A DNA stretch of 64,000 nt from Candidatus Symbiopectobacterium sp. 'North America'. GTDB taxonomy: Bacteria > Pseudomonadota > Gammaproteobacteria > Enterobacterales > Enterobacteriaceae. Shown piece by piece: positions 59,075 to 64,000 of this stretch (position 1 is the stretch's first letter; every line of letters starts with the position of its first letter). The stretch is from assembly GCF_015762685.1 (NCBI RefSeq), contig NZ_PEHF01000095.1, positions 124,001-188,000 on the forward strand, in the 5' to 3' direction. The notes beneath the pieces are model-generated. The model searched no databases and was not told the DNA's origin. It saw only the letters and a program-made list of their open reading frames with translations. Both the position numbers and the translations under genes were made by a program.

Positions 59075-59807
59075 TGAGTCTGGCTCCCTGATCGCTGATA
59101 ATCGTTACCGTGACGGTATGACGTCCTGACGGCACGGCGCGAGTAAACCAGAACGTGCGTTGGCTTAATGGCGCAACCATATCTGCTGTCGCCGGGATGG
59201 TTGCGCCCGACGCGTTTAGCGCTATCTTGCTCACATTGAGATAGAACGGCAGAGTGTTGGACACGATCACGCCGCTACGTTGCCCCTCACGGGTGGCCGT
59301 CACTTTTACCGTTTAAAGAACATTGGCGGGAGGGTTTCCCAGCCGGGACGGGCGGAAAAATACTTTGACGCGGTTGCGCAGCACCACCAGCATTTTATTC
59401 TGGCCAGCGGCAGCATCGCCCCCCACATTGGACGGTGGGACTTGCTGGAAATTGAAGTAGAAAATGGATTCACGATCTTCCGGCAAGGCGCGCGAGCGGG
59501 TATAGGAAATACGGGCAACCTGTCCGGCATTCGGGGCAATACGGAAAGACGCAGGAGAAACCACAAAGGGGATATTGCGTTTGCTCTCTGGCCCATCATT
59601 CATATCCCCTTCATCAAACCAGGTTTGAACGATATAAGGCACATTACCGCGGTTCGCGAGTTGAACATCTACCGAACGTGCATCGCTGCGATAAATAATT
59701 CGCGTTCCCGTCATGGTGACACTGGCCCAAGCGGAAAAACTAGCCATCGCCAATAATACCAGCAGAGCAGCCCAAATACCTGGAAATACGACGTTGCGTG
59801 CAGTCAT
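59055..59807 (-). pseudogene. Fimbrial chaperone (first), nonsense mutant
   Basis: This is a PapD-like chaperone with signal peptide (about 1-29, ending WASA/V), the first domain (RIIYRSDARSVDVQLANRGNVPYIVQTWFDEGD) and the central strand NKMLVVLRNRVKVFFRP. One in-frame TAA (59313-59315), after PPANVL, stops it at 164 residues. The same frame then runs on as TVKVTATREGQRSGVIVSNTLPFYLNVSKIAL to 59055, the second domain. It overlaps the usher start by 20 bp. A ribosome-binding site AGGGG precedes the ATG at 59807. Confidence 0.9.
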
Positions 59808-59944
59808 ATACAGCCCCTAAAACGAGATTAAGCGGGACAGAATTTAGCGATCGTCGTAATTATAATTCAGAAATAGAAATTTGCCGGATTATCCACATGC
59901 GTTTCTGGTAGCTACGTAACAGAGGGAGAAGCGGGAATGGCAAA

Positions 59945-59966
59945 CGGGCCTGTAAAAACAGGCCCG
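59945..59966 (-). terminator. Hairpin between major pilin and chaperone genes
   Basis: CGGGCCTG pairs with CAGGCCCG around a 6-nt A/T loop, seven bases after the pilin stop. Such hairpins usually raise pilin mRNA over the downstream assembly genes. Confidence 0.7.
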
Positions 59967-59972
59967 ACAGGA

Positions 59973-60506
59973 TTACTGGTAGGAAATAGCGTATTGCAGC
60001 GTTGAGGTCACAGACCCTGGTGCAGCGCTACCGGTAGCCAGGTACTGTGCGGTATAGCTGGCGCTGGTTTCATTCGGGCCAAGTTCCAAATCACCGTTAC
60101 CGGTAAACCCGTTGGTGAAGTTGATCTCAGTCCCTTTGGTGTCCAGAATTTGCAGCTCAACGTTTTTTGCCGTACCGGTATTGCCCAGATTGCCTGCGCT
60201 GGTTACTTGATTGCCGACAAATACGGTGGAAACCTTCATGCCATCGGCATCACCTGTACAGCCGCTCACACCGATATCAAAGGTGGTTTGCCCAGCGGTT
60301 TGACCCGCGGCATTCAGTTGGCTGGCGCTGACTGTCGGCAGTAATACGACAGGTGATGCGTTGTTCCCATTGACCGAAACCTCACAGGTTTCGTCCGCGA
60401 CTTCACCCTGAAAAGAAATGGTATTGCCAGAAGCCAGCGCCATTCCCGGAACAGCAACCAGTGAAGCAACAAAACCAAAACCTACAGCATATTTATTCAG
60501 CATCAT
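59973..60506 (-). CDS. Major fimbrial subunit (pilin)
   Basis: This is a 177-residue type 1-like pilin, exported by the Sec system and polymerised by donor-strand exchange. A signal peptide (about 1-26, ending ALAS) is followed by NTISFQGEVADETCEVSVNG. The first Cys pairs with the one in GVSGCTGDADG. The C-terminal beta-zipper ends GSVTSTLQYAISYQ with the penultimate Tyr expected for chaperone recognition. It is the first gene of the fimbrial operon and appears intact, but it cannot be assembled by the broken chaperone and usher of this locus. Confidence 0.9.
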   Translation of the reverse strand: MMLNKYAVGFGFVASLVAVPGMALASGNTISFQGEVADETCEVSVNGNNASPVVLLPTVSASQLNAAGQTAGQTTFDIGVSGCTGDADGMKVSTVFVGNQVTSAGNLGNTGTAKNVELQILDTKGTEINFTNGFTGNGDLELGPNETSASYTAQYLATGSAAPGSVTSTLQYAISYQ

Positions 60507-60891
60507 TTATCAATTCTCTGTCATCAAAGTTAATGTATTATCCTCAATGCTAGGGTAAATATATAACAAGATAACGCATCATTAACTCTGATTCCTTGCA
60601 GAATATAACCTGTCAGATTAACAGGTCAGGCAGCTGTTTTAATTCCTTGCTGCTGTAGCATCTCTCGTTGATAGCTATTATTCCGGATATTATGCAGAGA
60701 AGTTTATCGTGCGTGTATAATTTAATCAGAGTAGTGTAAAGATGAGTTCGGGATTGATATTTTTATTTATCAATTAACACAAACAATTAGGCAATTGATT
60801 GTTTTAATGAATTATTCCCGCTTTCATGGGAATAACAATAACGCGTTAAATAATACTTTTTCTCATTTACCGAGTCAGTGCAAGTGAGTTA
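60507..60891. other. A/T-rich region upstream of the pilin gene
   Basis: The 385-bp region is A/T-rich and should hold the fimbrial promoter. A small palindrome, TTATTCCC-GCTTTCAT-GGGAATAA (60813-60836), resembles the core of the dispersed repeat. No invertible-element repeats or recombinase gene were seen. Confidence 0.5.
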
Positions 60892-61173
60892 TCAATTGAT
60901 CTGCGAGGCGCGCTGAAATAAATCATCCCACATACCATTGACCAATATCTGATCCGGTGGTGAAAGCTCACCGTTTTTAATCGCTTGCTGTATGCTGTCG
61001 CAAACGCGCTGATAGAGCGCCTGAACCGAGGTTTCCCCCTGCTCTTCAGCCTCTGCCATTGCCAGTGTCAAATGACCGCGCAGGTAGCCACCGGCAAAAA
61101 GTTCATCATCGCTGGCATGCTCTACCATATCATCAATCAGCGCAAGAATACGCGCTTCACATTCTGCGATCAT
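60892..61173 (-). CDS. yfcL: YfcL family protein
   Basis: YfcL is a 93-residue conserved protein of unknown function, found next to epmC. The sequence reads [44 protein letters not shown] and ends [13 protein letters not shown], matching the family over its full length. The order yfcL-epmC-yfcA-mepA-aroC is that of Escherichia. It is intact. Confidence 0.9.
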   Translation of the reverse strand: MIAECEARILALIDDMVEHASDDELFAGGYLRGHLTLAMAEAEEQGETSVQALYQRVCDSIQQAIKNGELSPPDQILVNGMWDDLFQRASQIN

Positions 61174-61204
61174 CTAACATCCTCACTATTAACGTTTATC
61201 CGCA

Positions 61205-61768
61205 TCAGTTGAGATCGGCGGGATACGGGAACTGCTCCGCCGTCAACGGCGGCGTATTGTAAAACGATTGTAATGCACGAATAAAGCGCAATGGACGCGC
61301 CGGAATACCTTGCTCGAGATAGGCCATCACTTGTGCATGTACGGTACGCTGAAACGCGATGCGATCCGGCTCAATATCCCCTTCCAGATTGTCGCAACTG
61401 ACATTAAAGGGAAAGCCCGAAGCCACGCAAAACAGCCAGTCAAACGCCTGTGGCTTGATTTCTACCTGCTCGAACTGCCCCTGCGTTGCCGCATCGCGGC
61501 CATCCGGGCAGTACCAATAGCCGAAATCCACCAGCTTGCGTCGCGCCTCACCGGCAATACACCAGTGCGAAATTTCATGAAATGCGCTGGCATAAAACCC
61601 ATGCGCGAACACAATACGATGATAGGAAAACTGTTCATCAGCAGGCAGATAGATAGGCTCATCATCCCCTTTCACCAGCCGAGTGTTATAGTCCTGCTCA
61701 AAGCACTGTGCGAACAAAGTAATGAGATCGCGGTAATCGTGCGTAGCACTTACGCTAGAGGTGGTCAT
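61205..61768 (-). CDS. epmC: Elongation factor P hydroxylase
   Basis: EpmC (YfcM) hydroxylates the lysylated Lys34 of elongation factor P. The roughly 187-residue protein has the metal-site region HGFYASAFHEISHWCIAGEARR and the family blocks DFGYWYCPDGRDA and SCDNLEGDIEPDRIAFQR. The ATG at 61768 overlaps the yfcA stop (ATGA). It is intact, although its upstream neighbour is broken. Confidence 0.93.
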   Translation of the reverse strand: MTTSSVSATHDYRDLITLFAQCFEQDYNTRLVKGDDEPIYLPADEQFSYHRIVFAHGFYASAFHEISHWCIAGEARRKLVDFGYWYCPDGRDAATQGQFEQVEIKPQAFDWLFCVASGFPFNVSCDNLEGDIEPDRIAFQRTVHAQVMAYLEQGIPARPLRFIRALQSFYNTPPLTAEQFPYPADLN

Positions 61769-62554
61769 GACCAGAGGTGTCCTATCCATTGAGCAATATC
61801 GCTGCCGTGGTTATCATAAATCAACTTCACGCTCATACAAGCAGACACAATCACCAGCATCGGGCGGATCAGCTTTTGCCTCTTATTGAGCACCATGCGA
61901 GCTCCGAGACGGGCACCCAACACCTGCCCGACCAACGTCCCAGACCACCTGACCGCCCAGAATAAAGAACAGCAACCCACCAAAATTGGAAGTGAAATTG
62001 AGCACCTTGGCATGCGCCGTGGCTTTAGGCAGGCTGAAACCGCTGAGCGTGACAAACGCCAGCGCGTAGAAAGAACCGGCGCCGGGGCCAAAGAAACCGT
62101 CATAGAACCCAATACACCCGCCCGCCAAAAAGGCAAACGGAAGGCCTGACAAGCGTTTCTGGCGATCTTCATCGCCAATTTTCGGCATTAACAGGAAATA
62201 GAGCCCAATACCGATCACCAGAACAGGCAGGATCTGGCGCAAAAAATCCGCGTGAATCTGCTGAATCAACCAGGCACCAAACGTTGAACCTAAAAAGGTC
62301 AACGCGATCGGCAGCTTCTGTTCACTTAACTTCACTGCGCGTTGACGGACAAAATAGAGACTGGCAGAAAAAGATCCACCGACCGCTTGCAGTTTATTGG
62401 TTGCCAGCGCCTGCGCTGGGCTTAACCCCGCCGAGAGCAGAATAGGAATACTGAGTAACCCGCCTCCCCCCGCGATAGAATCGATAAAACCGGCAAGCGC
62501 CGCAAAAGCAAACAACACCCCGAGCATTTCAGGGCTGACCAAAAACCATTCCAT
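61765..62554 (-). pseudogene. yfcA: TSUP-family transporter YfcA, frameshifted
   Basis: YfcA is a TauE/SafE (TSUP) family membrane protein, possibly an anion exporter. The first 200 residues (GVLFAFAALAGFIDSIAGGGGLLSIPILL to LLFFILGGQVVWDV) are in one frame. Near 61935 a short deletion of about 15-20 bp removes the segment before LVGQ, and the sequence continues as LVGQVLGARLGARMVLNKRQKLIRPMLVIVSACMSVKL in another frame to 61765. The last two membrane segments are lost from the product. Confidence 0.85.
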
Positions 62555-62557
62555 GAC

Positions 62558-63385
62558 TTAGTTCACCAACAGATGCTTATCGAATAATGCCTGGCACGAG
62601 GCCGGTAGCGGAGGTGGAGTTTTCACTGGCGCTTCAGGGCTCGGCTGGCGTGGCGTAAACCAACTGCTCAACTCGGCACCGCACCCATCACCTGCGGGTG
62701 GCGCGTCCTGATCCTGACATTCCAGACTGTCTGTCGGACAGCGTAACCGCACGTGCATATGCGCCCGGTGCGCAAACCAAGGACGCACTTTACGCAGCCA
62801 GTCACGATCCTGTCCCGCTTCCTGACACAGTTGTTTCTTGATGGCCGGGTTGACAAAGATGCGGGTGACCTCTTGATCCTGCGCGGCCAGTTTGATCAAC
62901 GCCGTCACCTGCGGTTGCCACAAGCGTGGGTTGACCTGACGACCGTTGGCGGCAACCAAATCGATAGGCTGCGGTTTCAGAAGTTGCTGTGCCGTCCAGC
63001 GTTGCAGCGGCATCTGTAACCAAATATCCGCATCCAGACCGGACTGGTGACTGGCATGGCCGCTGCTGAATCGACCGCCTGCCGGCATGCCCATATCGCC
63101 CACCAGCACAATACCGCCCGTCTGCTTTTTCACATTGGCACTCAGTCGCGTGATAAACGCCAGCAAATCCGGATGACCGAAATAGCGGCGTTGATCGACA
63201 CGCATCACCTGATAATTCACGGATTTCAACGGCAACGGCTGCGCACCGATAATACAACCGTTAGAGAACGCACCAATGGCCTGCGCCGTACCCGGCACCG
63301 GATGTGCGATCTCTTGCCACGGGGTTTTTGCCCATACGCACGCGCTTAACAGCACGGCAATGGCCCCCACCCACCCTTTTTTCAT
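62558..63385 (-). CDS. mepA: Penicillin-insensitive murein endopeptidase
   Basis: MepA is a periplasmic LAS-type metallopeptidase that cuts D-alanyl-meso-DAP cross-links. The 275-residue precursor has a signal peptide (1-19), the zinc ligands in [12 protein letters not shown] (H113, D120) and HAHMHVR (H211), at the same numbers as Escherichia MepA. The final tail is family-typical. It lies between aroC and yfcA as usual and is intact. Confidence 0.95.
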   Translation of the reverse strand: MKKGWVGAIAVLLSACVWAKTPWQEIAHPVPGTAQAIGAFSNGCIIGAQPLPLKSVNYQVMRVDQRRYFGHPDLLAFITRLSANVKKQTGGIVLVGDMGMPAGGRFSSGHASHQSGLDADIWLQMPLQRWTAQQLLKPQPIDLVAANGRQVNPRLWQPQVTALIKLAAQDQEVTRIFVNPAIKKQLCQEAGQDRDWLRKVRPWFAHRAHMHVRLRCPTDSLECQDQDAPPAGDGCGAELSSWFTPRQPSPEAPVKTPPPLPASCQALFDKHLLVN

Positions 63386-63392
63386 GTTTAGT

Positions 63393-64000
63393 TTACCAAC
63401 GAGGAACCTGACTCACGACGTCCGCACACTGGGCACGCTGACGCAACAGATGATCCATCAATACAATCGCCATCATTGCCTCCGCAATCGGCACAGCACG
63501 AATTCCCACGCAGGGATCGTGACGTCCACGAGTGATCATTTCCGTTGCTTCACCCTGGCGGTTGATGGTTTTCCCCGGCACCGTGATGCTCGAGGTGGGT
63601 TTCAGCGCCAGATGCGCGACAATCGCCTGTCCGCTGCTGATGCCACCCAGTACGCCGCCCGCATGGTTACTCTGGAACCCTTGCGGGGTAATTTCATCAC
63701 GGTTTTCGCTGCCGCGTTTGGTGACAACCGCAAATCCATCGCCGATTTCTACGCCTTTTACGGCGTTGATACTCATCAAGGCGTGGGCCAGGTCGGCATC
63801 CAGGCGGTCAAACACCGGCTCACCCAAACCAGCGGGCACCGAGTCGGCGACAACGCTGATTTTAGCACCGATGGAGTCACCCTCTTTTTTCAGGGCACGC
63901 ATTAATTCATCCAGCGCATCGATCTTGTCGGCATCGGGGCAGAAAAACGGGTTTTGCTCGACGATATCCCACTCTTTCAATTCGCAGGTGACATCGCCCA
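63393..64000 (-). CDS. aroC: Chorismate synthase, C-terminal part
   Basis: The gene runs off the window edge at 64000, so only about the last 200 residues are present. AroC makes chorismate from EPSP, the last shikimate step, using reduced FMN. The segment contains [21 protein letters not shown], the [18 protein letters not shown] motif, KPTSSI and [17 protein letters not shown] and ends SQVPRW. No damage was seen in this part. Confidence 0.95.
   Translation of the reverse strand, partial: GDVTCELKEWDIVEQNPFFCPDADKIDALDELMRALKKEGDSIGAKISVVADSVPAGLGEPVFDRLDADLAHALMSINAVKGVEIGDGFAVVTKRGSENRDEITPQGFQSNHAGGVLGGISSGQAIVAHLALKPTSSITVPGKTINRQGEATEMITRGRHDPCVGIRAVPIAEAMMAIVLMDHLLRQRAQCADVVSQVPRW

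Noticed and set aside
60507-60891. Invertible promoter element for phase variation of the fimbrial operon.
   Set aside because: No pair of inverted repeats flanking a promoter-sized segment and no recombinase gene were found nearby.
3114-62554. Stop codon reassignment, because several genes contain in-frame TAG (yfbU, yfbV, eutC twice).
   Set aside because: Other genes are broken by TAA (dkgA, dedA, chaperone) and TGA (metC, mnmC), and intact genes use all three stops at their ends. The pattern is random decay.
1-64000. CRISPR array, prophage, toxin-antitoxin pair, restriction-modification or other defence island.
   Set aside because: No regularly spaced repeats, no phage structural genes, no tRNA-integrase pair and no typical toxin or nuclease domains were seen. 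The gene content is core or metabolic.

Overview
The window is chromosomal DNA of an enterobacterium of the order Enterobacterales. Nearly every conserved protein reads like an Escherichia, Pectobacterium, Dickeya or Serratia ortholog, and the gene order keeps long Escherichia blocks. The most striking property is decay. About twenty-two genes carry nonsense codons, small indels or internal deletions, next to intact housekeeping genes. I see no insertion sequence, prophage, tRNA, rRNA or CRISPR array. This pattern fits a recently host-restricted symbiont or pathogen, perhaps a Pectobacteriaceae symbiont, but the family assignment is inference.

Layout. 1-2877: end of parC, then plsC and ftsP. 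2950-3074: copy of an intergenic repeat. 3114-5526: hydroxycinnamate island with a broken esterase, padC and a divergent LysR gene broken exactly at an A_AAA_AAG slippery site. 5540-9431: PfkB kinase and NCS1 permease, with a GntR/HutC regulator. 9483-18196: the dkgA-yghB-metC-exbBD block (dkgA and metC dead), with a TRAP transporter inserted between metC and exbB. 18659-19802: yhbP and yraR. 19814-21836: nrdG, and a junction fusing the 3' half of nrdD to the 5' part of hxpA (yfbT), a rearrangement scar.

21865-30301: the yfbU-yfbV-ackA-pta-yfcD-yfcE block, with yfbU and yfbV broken, followed by an ethanolamine set (eutBC dead, permease intact). 33414-54560: yfcH, the histidine ABC operon hisJQMP (every gene altered), ubiX, purF, cvpA, dedD, folC, accD, dedA (truncated), truA, usg, pdxB, an AraC/DMT-exporter pair (exporter broken), flk, fabB and mnmC (oxidase half broken). 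54571-60506: a chaperone-usher fimbrial operon with an intact major pilin and a second chaperone, but a broken first chaperone, usher and adhesin. 60892-64000: yfcL, epmC, yfcA (broken), mepA and the 3' part of aroC.

Functionally, the intact genes cover lipid synthesis (plsC, accD, fabB), purine, folate and PLP synthesis (purF, folC, pdxB), acetate metabolism (ackA-pta), translation factors (truA, epmC) and envelope maintenance (ftsP, dedD, mepA, exbBD). The lost genes are for environmental life: methionine synthesis by transsulfuration (metC), anaerobic deoxynucleotide synthesis (nrdD), ethanolamine use, histidine uptake, adhesion by fimbriae and plant phenolic ester handling. I did not find a convincing new defence or secretion system. 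The most interesting signals are mechanistic: two A-tract frameshifts sitting on -1 slippery heptamers, a quasi-palindrome correction in hisP, a 7-bp repeat expansion in hisQ, and the nrdD/hxpA breakpoint.
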